The notes beneath the pieces are model-generated. The model saw nothing but the letters and a program-made list of their open reading frames with translations, ran no database searches and had not been told where the DNA came from. 17,949 bases of DNA from RGIG7111 sp036839975 (GTDB taxonomy: Bacteria > Bacillota > Clostridia > Peptostreptococcales > Anaerovoracaceae), in NCBI GenBank assembly GCA_036839975.1, contig DAISVU010000024.1, positions 1 to 17,949 of the forward strand, written 5' to 3'. The position numbers were made by a program, and so were the translations under genes. Positions 1 through 7,003 of the stretch are shown here, one piece after another; within the stretch, counting starts at the first letter, position 1, and every line of letters begins with the position of its first letter.

Positions 1-202
1 GTCCTGTTTTTTCAATAAATGCCTCCTTTGTAACTGTGGTAATATCCTGAAAACGAGGAACATCCGGCCAATGCTTTTTTAGTACGGCAGTCGGAAAGTC
101 TGCCCATTCGCATTGACAAAGAGTAGAAAAGCCTGCGGCTTCCGCCGCAAGGTCAATTCCTCCGATTCCGGCAAACAGGCTGAAATGGGTTAGTTTCTTC
201 AT
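1..202 (-). CDS. DNA (cytosine-5) methyltransferase, N-terminal part
   Basis: This is the N-terminal 67 codons of a C5-cytosine methyltransferase (Dcm/HhaI type), which would transfer methyl groups from S-adenosylmethionine to DNA cytosines. The protein opens with MKKLTHFSLFAGIGGIDLAA. FSLFAGIGG is family motif I, the SAM-binding loop, and it is followed by a conserved acidic stretch (CEWADF, where family members usually have the motif II acidic residue). The catalytic Pro-Cys motif would lie beyond the left edge of the window. The ATG overlaps the TGA stop of the virB4 tail (ATGA), so the gene is translationally coupled to the conjugation operon. Methyltransferases in this position are common in Tn1549-like elements and probably protect transferred DNA from restriction. 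That role is inferred, and the target sequence cannot be predicted. Confidence 0.85.
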   Translation of the reverse strand, partial: MKKLTHFSLFAGIGGIDLAAEAAGFSTLCQCEWADFPTAVLKKHWPDVPRFQDITTVTKEAFIEKTG

Positions 203-852
203 TCGCTGCTCACTTCCTCCGGCTTTGTCGTCATAACATTGTAAAGCTTTGTATCTTTCGGGAAATGATCCACAAATGGCAGGATCACATTTCCGTAGAA
301 AAGAAGTCCCTCGCCCGCTTCCGTATGGGTTACATATTTCATCTGCTGAGGAGAAATATTAAGCTGCTTTGCAAGGATAGTTCTGTCGCTTACCGCCTGA
401 TTTAACATCAACACAAAGTCGCTGTTTTCAAAGATGTTTTCCACCTCTCTGCTGGATAAAAGATCCTTTACATTTTGAGTAATCCCTGTGGGAATACCCG
501 ACCACTTCCTGAAACGCTTCCAGATTTCCACAGAATATGCTGCGGTCTGTTCCTCACGAAGCAGAAGATGAAATTCGTCCATATAGTAGCGTGTCGCTTT
601 TTTTCTTGCTCTGTTTATGGTTACGCGGTTCCATATCTGATCCTGCACAATTAACATTCCAAGCTTTTTTAGCTGCTTTCCAAGGCTCTTTATATCAAAG
701 CAGACAAGGCGGTTATTAAGCTCAACATTGGTTTGGTGATTAAACACATTAAGAGAGCCTGTTACATAAAGCTCAAGGGCTGCCGCAACTCTTAAAGCCT
801 CCGGCTCCGGCTGTTTTAAAAGCTCCTCATAAAGATCCCCTAAAATAGGCAT
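199..852 (-). pseudogene. VirB4-like conjugation ATPase, C-terminal half (separated by deletion)
   Basis: This is the C-terminal half of the VirB4/TraE-type ATPase that powers the type IV secretion channel. It holds the Walker B motif (YYMDEFHLLL, about residues 89-98) and the family signatures GIPTGITQNVKDLL and GEGLLFYGNVILPF. It ends in TGA, overlapping the methyltransferase start. The homologous reading continues upstream of the first ATG (TVYREFLADPIPER, to about position 893) and then falls out of frame with the N-terminal half. The ATG at 852 has no well-spaced ribosome site, so independent translation is doubtful. I read this as the distal piece of one broken virB4 gene, not a separate gene. 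Walker B without Walker A cannot make a working ATPase alone. Confidence 0.8.
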
Positions 853-883
853 CCTTTCAGGGATAGGATCTGCAAGAAACTCC

Positions 884-2317
884 CTATAAACTGTCCTTGC
901 TGTAATTAAGGTTTATATCCATCGGGTTGATATATTCTTTGCTTGTTGGAGAAATGCGGATGACCTGTCCTAAAAGGCTGTTTACCAAAGGGGCATACTC
1001 GGCTTCGGGATCGGATATATAGATGTCATCGTCCGTAATTAAAAAGGCGTTTGTAATTTCACGCTTTGCTGCAAAGGATTTACCGGAGCCGGGCGTTCCA
1101 AGTATCAGACCGTTGGGGTTTTTAAGCTGCTTTCTGTCGCATAAAATCATGTTGCTTGAAAGAGCGTTAAGCCCATAATAGAGGGCTTCTCCGCCCTGAA
1201 AAAGTTCCTGCGTGATAAAGGGAATGAATACGGCGGTGCTTGAGGTGGTAAGTCCTCTTTGGATTTCAATTTCATTTCTTCCAAGTGGAATGCTTGACAT
1301 CAGGCCTTCCTCCTGCTGAAAGTCAAGACGGGTTAAGGCACAGTTATATTTCTGTGCGATTCCTGCGGCAGCGAACACATCGTTATCCAGCTTTCTTTTA
1401 CTATTCGCCATATTCACCACTAAAAAGGTAACAAGAAACATTCTTTCGTTTCTGCTCTGTAAATCCTGCAATAGATTTTTCGCCTCACCTCCGTAGGTGG
1501 CAAGGTCGGACAGGATGCGGTCGTTTAATTCAGGTGCCAAGATTTCAAGAAAGCTCACCGCGCCAAGCTTACTACCCATACGAAAGGTTCTGCCTTCCCC
1601 AAAGTAAAAAGAGGACGGTGCGATAAAATCTTTTGTCGATAACCCCGACGGCACAATATAATCCCAAGAAAAGAAGAACGGTTCTCCCTCCGGATGAAAA
1701 ATGCCGTGCATGGTTTTCAGCCTTTCATAACCGTTCATGGAATGAGCGCTTACGCCAAGCACCTTAAAATTGTTCAGCATATCCGTTTCAATGCGGTTAA
1801 GCCTTGCCTTTGCCGCGCTCATATTTTCCGCTTCCACGCTGAATGTTACGAATTTCAGCTTTACAAGACCGTTGTTTCCTTTGGAAAGCTGATCGGAAAG
1901 CATTGTCTGATACTCGCTTCTTATGGCGTCAAAGGCATCCTCTTTTGCCGGAATTTCGATTGCGTTCTTTGCTTCTCCGTGGCTTCCCTGATTGATAAAG
2001 GAAAGCTGCACATCCACAGAAGAATCAAAGTAGTTCAGAAAGTCGCACCAGTTTTCAAAGATGGCGGTTTTTTCATCCGCACCTGCAAGCTGATAATTGA
2101 TGTCGGAAAAATAAATGCACTTGCTGTATCTGTTTTTATCTACCCTGCATATCCCGTCCGGATGCATGGAAAGAAAGGGGATGCTCTCCTGTGCGGAAGA
2201 AGCCTTACTCCCCGGCTTTGCCTTTCTGATCAGCTCCGCAATCTGCTTTTTCTCACTTCTTGTCAGCTTTCTTTTATTTTTGACGCTGTTTTTTTCCTTT
2301 GTTTTGTCCTTTAACAA
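884..2317 (-). pseudogene. VirB4-like conjugation ATPase, N-terminal part with Walker A
   Basis: This is the N-terminal 477 residues of the VirB4 ATPase of a Gram-positive type IV secretion system, which acts on the cytoplasmic face of the membrane. Walker A is GTPGSGKS (Lys about residue 413), followed by ISDPEAEY and INPMDINLNYS, typical of the CTn/Tn1549 VirB4 group. The reading frame stops at a TAG just after NLNYSKD. Relatives continue here for some 40 residues before the VYREFL segment, which is found in another frame immediately downstream. I chose the TTG at 2317 as start. It lies 9 bases after AAAGGAGG, whereas the in-frame TTG at 2338 lies upstream of that site. The start overlaps the prgI 3' end by about 40 bases. 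A full-length relative would be roughly 750-800 residues. Confidence 0.8.
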
Positions 2318-2669
2318 TATGAAATACCTCCTTTTCAAGTTTTCTCTGTCTTATGAGCAGGGCATAATAATTTCTCGTCCTGTAGGGACGCTCTTTCTTC
2401 CTGATAAACTTTGTCTGCACGATATGCTTTAGGACGACCTCAAGGGGCTGTTCGTGCTTTTCGTACATGGCAAAGAGAAAAAAGGGAAGCATCACTAAAA
2501 TCATGAAAAAAGCCGCAAGGCTTGTTCCTGCGCTTCCCTTTAGGAGAAAGAAAACAGGCAGCCCTGCGATTAAGGCTGCCGTAAAGCAAATGATCTGCCT
2601 TTTTGTAAGATTAAAGGCAACCTTTGTTTTGACTTTTGTTAAGTCCTTTGGTACGGGTACATATGCCAT
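2274..2669 (-). CDS. PrgI family conjugal transfer membrane protein
   Basis: This is a small 131-residue membrane protein of the PrgI family, a conserved part of Gram-positive conjugation machines encoded just before virB4. It starts MAYVPVPKDLTKVKTKV, a typical PrgI opening. Two adjacent hydrophobic segments follow (about residues 28-46 and 50-68), then a charged C-terminal tail rich in Lys and Arg. The ATG at 2669 is preceded by AAAGGAGG at good spacing. It begins 16 bases after the methyltransferase stop, and its end overlaps the start of virB4, so the three genes are co-translated. PrgI is thought to sit in the membrane as the VirB3-like partner of VirB4, based on family knowledge. The gene looks intact, unlike its neighbour. 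Confidence 0.85.
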   Translation of the reverse strand: MAYVPVPKDLTKVKTKVAFNLTKRQIICFTAALIAGLPVFFLLKGSAGTSLAAFFMILVMLPFFLFAMYEKHEQPLEVVLKHIVQTKFIRKKERPYRTRNYYALLIRQRKLEKEVFHIVKGQNKGKKQRQK

Positions 2670-2685
2670 AAAAACCTCCTTTCCG

Positions 2686-3222
2686 TTAAAGCGTAATACT
2701 GCTTTTTACTTCGTTTTCCCATACATCCCAGCCGGGACTTTCTTTTCTTGCAAAAAGCTCTATTTTAGGAAGATCTCCCATAAGGGGAACTATGTTTTCC
2801 CTTGCTTTCTCCGGCTTTTTGCTGTGTGCTTCAATGGGGCTTACGATAAGCTGATGAACATTTTTCGCCTGCCTTTTGGGATGACCTTTTGTTGCAAGAA
2901 GGCAGATTTCCGCATTTCCTCTTGTCCAAAAGCCAAGTCCGTAAAACCATGTTCCTGCTTTTTTATTTGTTTTTAGCCATATGAAAGCAACCGTCTTATA
3001 CTGAAAGCCCCATGTTTTGATTAGCTGCAGGGCTTCTTTCAGCTGCGGGAAAGTCGCCCATAAAAAAAGTGCGCAGTCCTTTTCTGCGATTTTAGAAACA
3101 GGAAGTGCACAAAGCTTTTCTATGCTCATGGTTTTGTAGTGATTTTCCGCCGCACCTTGTACCTTGCTTCGTTCGTACTTCCACGGCGGATCGGCATAGA
3201 TAATATTATATTTTTTACTGAT
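2686..3222 (-). CDS. MT-A70 family adenine DNA methyltransferase with ATC start
   Basis: This is a 178-residue MT-A70-type N6-adenine methyltransferase. The catalytic motif DPPW (codons at 3181-3192) sits in YNIIYADPPWKYE near the N-terminus. Further on come LFLWATFPQLKEAL, the TRGNAEICLLATKG signature, and EAHSKKPEKA. The first ATG in frame is at 3129, but starting there would delete DPPW. The reading frame is open upstream to a strong AAAGGAGGG at 3232-3240. The codon at normal spacing from it is ATC at 3222, followed by AGT AAA AAA TAT. I therefore place the start at ATC, either a weak natural start or an ATG changed by one base. The gene lies between the VirB6-like gene and prgI, its usual place in these elements. 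It probably modifies element DNA; the target is unknown. Confidence 0.75.
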   Translation of the reverse strand: MSKKYNIIYADPPWKYERSKVQGAAENHYKTMSIEKLCALPVSKIAEKDCALFLWATFPQLKEALQLIKTWGFQYKTVAFIWLKTNKKAGTWFYGLGFWTRGNAEICLLATKGHPKRQAKNVHQLIVSPIEAHSKKPEKARENIVPLMGDLPKIELFARKESPGWDVWENEVKSSITL

Positions 3223-3249
3223 TGTTCTGATCCCTCCTTTACATTAGGG

Positions 3250-4119
3250 CTAATGTGCCCCGAAAATTGATTTTGAAATAGCACTTGATTTTAAGAGCAT
3301 AAAGCAAAGCAGCACGGTATATGCCGCAAGAGAAAATATCGCGGTATGCAGGTTGTCGGACAGGGTCATACCCTTTACCAATACGGCATAGATTCCGACG
3401 CATACCATGATTAAAAAGCCCTGAAATCCAAGTGCGAATAAACTTTTAAGGTAATTGTTTCCGATCTGTCCCCATTCTCTGTTTGTCATAGTGGCAAAAG
3501 GAATCGGGGCGACGGAGCAGACTAAATAGATCTCTATCATTCTGCCGTAGATGACAACGGTAATAAAAATGGACATAATCTTCATGGAAAGGCTTATAAG
3601 TCCCGTTTCTATGGAAAGGAGTAGAAGCTCCGGTATCTCCATATCCTTTAATTTATCTCCCATAGAGCTTATGGTTGAAGAAATATCCATGCTGGTATCC
3701 GAGCTGATAACGCCGGCTGCACCTGATACGACGTGCTGCGCCACATCAAATACCGCCATAGTAATATCAAAGGTATGGGTAACGATAAATACCGCTACCC
3801 ATGCCTTGAAAAACCACTTAAAGAACATAAAGGTGTCCAGCTCGTGCAGGTTATTTTTATCAATAATCATGCTGATAAGCTCATAACAAAGAACATAGGT
3901 AATGACAAGCCCTGCAATGGGGACGATCACATTTTCCGACAAGGTTTTTATCATGGAAAATACGCTGCTGTTCCAGCCCTGAGGGGTCTTGCCTACCTCT
4001 GCCGCTATGGTTCCTACTTTTTCGTTGACATCGCCAAGCAGAGCTTCAAGATTTCCCTGAATGGAGCCGATTAAAATATCTTTGATCCATTCATTGATTG
4101 CATCAAGTATGCTCTGCAT
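3250..4119 (-). CDS. VirB6/TrbL-like conjugal transfer membrane protein (CD1107-type)
   Basis: This is a 289-residue polytopic membrane protein, likely the VirB6/TrbL-type inner channel component. It opens with an amphipathic segment (MQSILDAINEWIKDILIG). Hydrophobic segments then fall at about residues 64-86, 100-125, 165-215 (probably two) and 225-275 (two). The stretch VCSVAPIPFATMTNREWGQIG followed by YLKSLFALGFQGFLIM is characteristic of this group in clostridial elements. The ATG is preceded by AAGGAGGTAAAAA. The gene starts 11 bases downstream of the Maff2 gene stop and ends 27 bases before the methyltransferase start. It uses TAG as stop. The gene appears intact, and the family assignment rests on recognisable motifs and gene order. 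Confidence 0.85.
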   Translation of the reverse strand: MQSILDAINEWIKDILIGSIQGNLEALLGDVNEKVGTIAAEVGKTPQGWNSSVFSMIKTLSENVIVPIAGLVITYVLCYELISMIIDKNNLHELDTFMFFKWFFKAWVAVFIVTHTFDITMAVFDVAQHVVSGAAGVISSDTSMDISSTISSMGDKLKDMEIPELLLLSIETGLISLSMKIMSIFITVVIYGRMIEIYLVCSVAPIPFATMTNREWGQIGNNYLKSLFALGFQGFLIMVCVGIYAVLVKGMTLSDNLHTAIFSLAAYTVLLCFMLLKSSAISKSIFGAH

Positions 4120-4130
4120 TTTTTACCTCC

Positions 4131-4346
4131 TTATCCGAAAAGCCCGCGAAGAAGCGGAACAAGAGTTGTACCGATCAGGGCAACGCCTCCGCCCGCCATA
4201 AGCTGCTTAATTCCTTGACTTTTTGCGCCGGGATTGTCGTTGCCGTACCCCTCCAAGAGGTTTACGATTCCCCAAATTCCAAGGCCTGCGCCAAGTGGGA
4301 TCACAAGTGTCTGTAATACTCCAACTGCTGAATTAAAAAATCCCAT
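4131..4346 (-). CDS. Maff2 family small membrane protein (pilin-like)
   Basis: This is a 71-residue membrane protein of the Maff2 family, found in Gram-positive conjugative elements and compared with VirB2/TrbC pilins. It starts MGFFNSAVGVLQTLVIPLG and has two hydrophobic segments (about residues 8-31 and 47-66). A polar loop (EGYGNDNPGAKSQG) lies between them, and the protein ends in LVPLLRGLFG. I chose the ATG at 4346 because AAAGGATG lies just upstream. A longer reading from 4382 would add a basic segment unlike the family and has no ribosome site. It lies directly upstream of the VirB6-like gene and downstream of a terminator hairpin, so its expression may depend on read-through. The role as a channel or pilus subunit is inferred. 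Confidence 0.8.
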   Translation of the reverse strand: MGFFNSAVGVLQTLVIPLGAGLGIWGIVNLLEGYGNDNPGAKSQGIKQLMAGGGVALIGTTLVPLLRGLFG

Positions 4347-4404
4347 AGATTCATCCTTTCTGCCGCCTTTGCGGCTAAACATAAATTTTTGCTTATTTCC
4401 TCAT

Positions 4405-4431
4405 AAAAAAAATCCGCTTTCTTTAGCGGAT
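4405..4431 (-). terminator. Rho-independent terminator between virD4 and maff2
   Basis: Read on the minus strand, a 7-bp stem (ATCCGCT pairing with AGCGGAT, + strand 4412-4418 and 4425-4431, 6-base loop) is followed at once by eight T residues. This is a textbook intrinsic terminator inside an otherwise continuous conjugation operon. It probably trims expression of the downstream structural genes relative to virD4. Confidence 0.75.
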
Positions 4432-4484
4432 CAGAAACGGACGTCAGGTGCCCGCGCTCTATATACTGCTGTCTTATATATCAA
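4431..4484 (-). CDS. Possible 17-residue leader peptide ending at the terminator
   Basis: A TTG codon at 4484 sits 7 bases after a strong AAGGAGGA and opens an 18-codon frame (MIYKTAVYRARAPDVRF, then TGA). The first base of the stop codon is the last base of the terminator stem, so a ribosome finishing this ORF would cover the hairpin. Such an arrangement fits a transcriptional attenuator controlling maff2 and the genes beyond it. It could also be chance: the ORF is too short for coding statistics, and the start is not ATG. No family is recognised. Confidence 0.35.
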   Translation of the reverse strand: MIYKTAVYRARAPDVRF

Positions 4485-4501
4485 GCTTTTTCCTCCTTCT
4501 T

Positions 4502-4644
4502 TTATTCTTCCGCTAATTTTTCCGCATCGATTTCGTAGTAGTCAAAGACTTCATTTTTCCTTACGATAGCGGGGCGGTGCTTGATATACCTTTCCGCATC
4601 AAAAGAGTTTTTCTTGTCATAATCGGAAAGGTATTTGTAATTGG
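4502..4644 (-). pseudogene. Frameshifted C-terminal tail of virD4
   Basis: Directly downstream of codon HP near the end of VirD4, a second frame gives NYKYLSDYDKKNSFDAERYI and later NEVFDYYEIDAEKLAEE, ending in TAA at 4502-4504. This matches the usual acidic VirD4 tail in related elements (NYKLLADYDKKN-like). The sequence reads CAT CCA ATT where CAT CCC AAT is expected, so a single missing C at about 4643 explains the shift. About 46 codons are disconnected from the main frame. Confidence 0.75.
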
Positions 4645-6276
4645 ATGGGCTGTAATATCGTACTTATCCGAAAAGAACGGCCTTATGCCTCTTATTTGCA
4701 GGATGCATTTCCCTCCGTCCATTACCGCAATTTCGTCCTGTGTCATAAGCTCCTTTCCGAGCTTTTGGTAGTTCAGCCCGTGGGAAAGCTCTCGTCCTCT
4801 TGTTTCAGAGGTGTTAAAGCTGTCGATGGTTTCCTTACCGAGTATTTCAGATACGTCCTTTAGTGTTGTTTTTTCCTTTCCTCCAAGAAAGAGGAAGCTG
4901 TCGCAATTTCCTGTGATGGTGTCCGCATTTTTCTTATAGATTGCTTTAAGCTGGGATTGGGACTGCAAAATAATAGAAGCCGATATTTCACGGCTTCGGA
5001 TGGTGGCAATGAGCTTTTCAAACTTTGGAATCTGTCCGATATTTGCAAACTCATCAAGCAGGCAGCGAACATGAACAGGGAGCCTTCCGCCATACACATC
5101 GTCCGCCTTATCGCAAAGAAGATTAAAAAGCTGTGTGTATAGAATACTCACAACAAAGTTAAAGGTATCATCGGTATCGCTTATGATAACAAAGAGGGCT
5201 GTTTTTCGATCCCCTATGGTATCAAGTTCCATTTCGTCCTTTTCAAGAAGCTCTCTAAGCTCTCGGATGTCAAAGGGGGCAAGACGGGCGCCGCAGGAAA
5301 TTAAGATTGAGGATCTTGTTTTTCCGGCGGAAAGAAGAAACTTCTTATACTGCCTTACCGCAAAATGCTCCGGGTCTTTTTCCTCCAATCTCTGAAACAT
5401 AAGGTCCACCGGACTTTGAAACTCCGGATCATCCTCCCTTGCTTCCGATGCGTTTATCATTTCAAGAAGCGTGGTGAAATTCTTTTCTTCCTCCGGCGCT
5501 TCATAGAAGATATATCCGATCAGGGCAGAGTAGAAAAGGCGTTCTGATTTCGTCCAGAAGTCCTCAGCGGCTTTTTCGCCGTCGCCTTTGGTGTTCATGA
5601 TGATGGTGTTTACCAGCTTCAAAATATCCTTTTCACTGCGAAGATATGCAAAGGGATTGTACCGCATGGATTTTTTGAAATTGATGGTATTAAGCACCTT
5701 GATCTTATATCCGCCTCGTTGAAGGAGCTTTCCGCAGGAGAGAAGCAGCTCGCCTTTTGGATCGCTAACAACATAGGAGCTGTGCATCTGCATCAATGAC
5801 GGCTTTACAAAAAATCTCGTCTTTCCGCTGCCGGAGCCTCCGACCACAAGGATGTTTTTATTTCTTGCGTATTTCGGATTTTTCGGGCGGCTGTTCATGG
5901 TAATGCACTCTGTTTTGGTAAGAGGAATGTTGTTCCGAAAGACGGGATCCATATATGGATTAATATCCTTTTTATTTCCAAAACGGGCAGATCCGTACTC
6001 TGTTCCTTTTCTGTATTTCTTTGCATTTTTCCCTTTCACATAGACGGCAAGGCGAATGAGTACCGCCGCTATAATTCCGATAAAAAGATCGGATAAATGA
6101 AAGCTGATAAGGGGAGAAGAAAAGGATTCTGACAGTCCCTCAGGAAAATGCAGAAGCCTTGTTCCAAAATCCACTCCGTAGGATAGGCGAAAGCCCTGTG
6201 CTATCTTGTCAAAAAGATAGACAAAGAACAGATACGGCAGATGCAGCAAAATTTGTTTTCTTGTTTCTTCTGTCAT
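4561..6276 (-). CDS. VirD4/TraG-type conjugal coupling ATPase, C-terminus frameshifted
   Basis: This is the type IV coupling protein that links the relaxosome to the secretion channel and pumps DNA by ATP hydrolysis. Two N-terminal hydrophobic segments lie near residues 9-22 and 64-80. Walker A is GGSGSGKT with Lys152, followed by VVSDPKGELLLSCG. Walker B is CLLDEFANIG (Asp408, Glu409), followed by SREISASIILQSQSQLKAIY. The start codon overlaps the PcfB stop (ATGA). The frame shown is 571 residues, but its last ~20 residues are out-of-frame junk after a one-base loss near 4643. The true tail lies in the next frame, to 4502. The ATPase core is complete, so partial function is possible. The lost tail may matter for contact with partners. 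Confidence 0.88.
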   Translation of the reverse strand: MTEETRKQILLHLPYLFFVYLFDKIAQGFRLSYGVDFGTRLLHFPEGLSESFSSPLISFHLSDLFIGIIAAVLIRLAVYVKGKNAKKYRKGTEYGSARFGNKKDINPYMDPVFRNNIPLTKTECITMNSRPKNPKYARNKNILVVGGSGSGKTRFFVKPSLMQMHSSYVVSDPKGELLLSCGKLLQRGGYKIKVLNTINFKKSMRYNPFAYLRSEKDILKLVNTIIMNTKGDGEKAAEDFWTKSERLFYSALIGYIFYEAPEEEKNFTTLLEMINASEAREDDPEFQSPVDLMFQRLEEKDPEHFAVRQYKKFLLSAGKTRSSILISCGARLAPFDIRELRELLEKDEMELDTIGDRKTALFVIISDTDDTFNFVVSILYTQLFNLLCDKADDVYGGRLPVHVRCLLDEFANIGQIPKFEKLIATIRSREISASIILQSQSQLKAIYKKNADTITGNCDSFLFLGGKEKTTLKDVSEILGKETIDSFNTSETRGRELSHGLNYQKLGKELMTQDEIAVMDGGKCILQIRGIRPFFSDKYDITAHPITNTFPIMTRKTLLMRKGISSTAPLS

Positions 6277-6740
6277 CTCTCAATCCCTCTGTCCTTATTT
6301 TTTACAACCTCACGACTTTTACTGATTGCCTTTGCCTGCTCCTTAAAAGCGGAAAGCACCTTTCTTACAGAGGGGAGCTTTTCTTTTGTGAGCTTCTTTT
6401 TGGAAAACTCGTCAAATGCCGCCTTTAGAATATCCGCATCCCGTCCCTTGAAAAACACAAGATGGCGTGGCGGCGAAGTGCTTTTATCTTTTTTCAGGGC
6501 AAAGTCTATTCCGTATTTCTTTGCAGTCGCTTCAAAGGCTTTGATATTTTCATCCGTGATTTCAATATTGGAAACGCCTGCGTTCTGCTTCATAAGCTGC
6601 CCGTGGGGAAGCTGCCGCCTTGCTTCTTGCTTTTTCATCTCCGCAAGGAAAATCCGGATTGCCCTTTGTAACAGCTTTGCTGTGATTTTCCCGCCTTTGA
6701 TATACAGGGCGATTACTTTTTCGTTTATTTCATCCTGCAA
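6273..6740 (-). CDS. PcfB family protein (DUF3801)
   Basis: This 155-residue soluble protein has the DUF3801/PcfB pattern: MQDEINEKVIALYIKGGKIT, a basic helical stretch with RRQLPHGQLMKQN, then GVSNIEITDENIKAFEATAKKYG and the FKGRDADILKAAFDEFSKKKL segment. In enterococcal pCF10, PcfB is an accessory factor acting with the PcfC (VirD4) coupling protein and relaxase; the same role is inferred here from its place directly before virD4. The start is TTG at 6740, 8 bases after AAAGGAG. An ATG at 6733-6731 is out of frame. The TGA stop overlaps the virD4 ATG, and this natural TGA shows the element uses UGA as a stop. Confidence 0.85.
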   Translation of the reverse strand: MQDEINEKVIALYIKGGKITAKLLQRAIRIFLAEMKKQEARRQLPHGQLMKQNAGVSNIEITDENIKAFEATAKKYGIDFALKKDKSTSPPRHLVFFKGRDADILKAAFDEFSKKKLTKEKLPSVRKVLSAFKEQAKAISKSREVVKNKDRGIER

Positions 6741-6778
6741 TTTTCTTCTCCTTTCTTTGCTTCCTCAGGTTATATGAA

Positions 6779-6991
6779 TTAAATCCGCACCAAAAGCCCG
6801 TTTAAGTCATCGGTTCGGATCCCTGTAAGATACCAGTTATTGCCATACTCCATTCTTGCAGGCTTCCACTTGCCGCGAATAAATACCTCCAGACAGTCCC
6901 CACAGTGTAGCCCTCCGTAATACTCGGTTAAGTCAAAACGGATGTCGTAGCGGTCGCGGTATTCGTCAAAGATAAGGGTTCCCTGTTTCAT
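6779..6991 (-). CDS. DUF5348 domain protein
   Basis: This is a 70-residue protein matching the DUF5348 pattern: a short beta-rich domain with GLHCGDCLEVFIRGKWKPARMEY and later NWYLTGI. It has no membrane segment. The pair of cysteines in HCGDC could bind metal but may not. The ATG at 6991 follows AAAGGAG, and that ribosome site overlaps the TAA stop of the repA-like gene, so the two are coupled. The gene is a constant companion of repA and pcfB in clostridial conjugative elements, but its function is not known. It appears intact. Confidence 0.75.
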   Translation of the reverse strand: MKQGTLIFDEYRDRYDIRFDLTEYYGGLHCGDCLEVFIRGKWKPARMEYGNNWYLTGIRTDDLNGLLVRI

Positions 6992-7003
6992 AATTTTTCT
7001 CCT

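Noticed and set aside
1694..2314. 206-codon open frame on the plus strand
   Set aside because: It lies opposite virB4, has no recognisable protein features, and mirrors the codon pattern of the true gene.
199..2317. Two separate adjacent ATPase genes instead of one broken virB4
   Set aside because: Walker A and Walker B are divided between them, the homologous reading of the second continues upstream of its ATG, and that ATG has no proper ribosome site.
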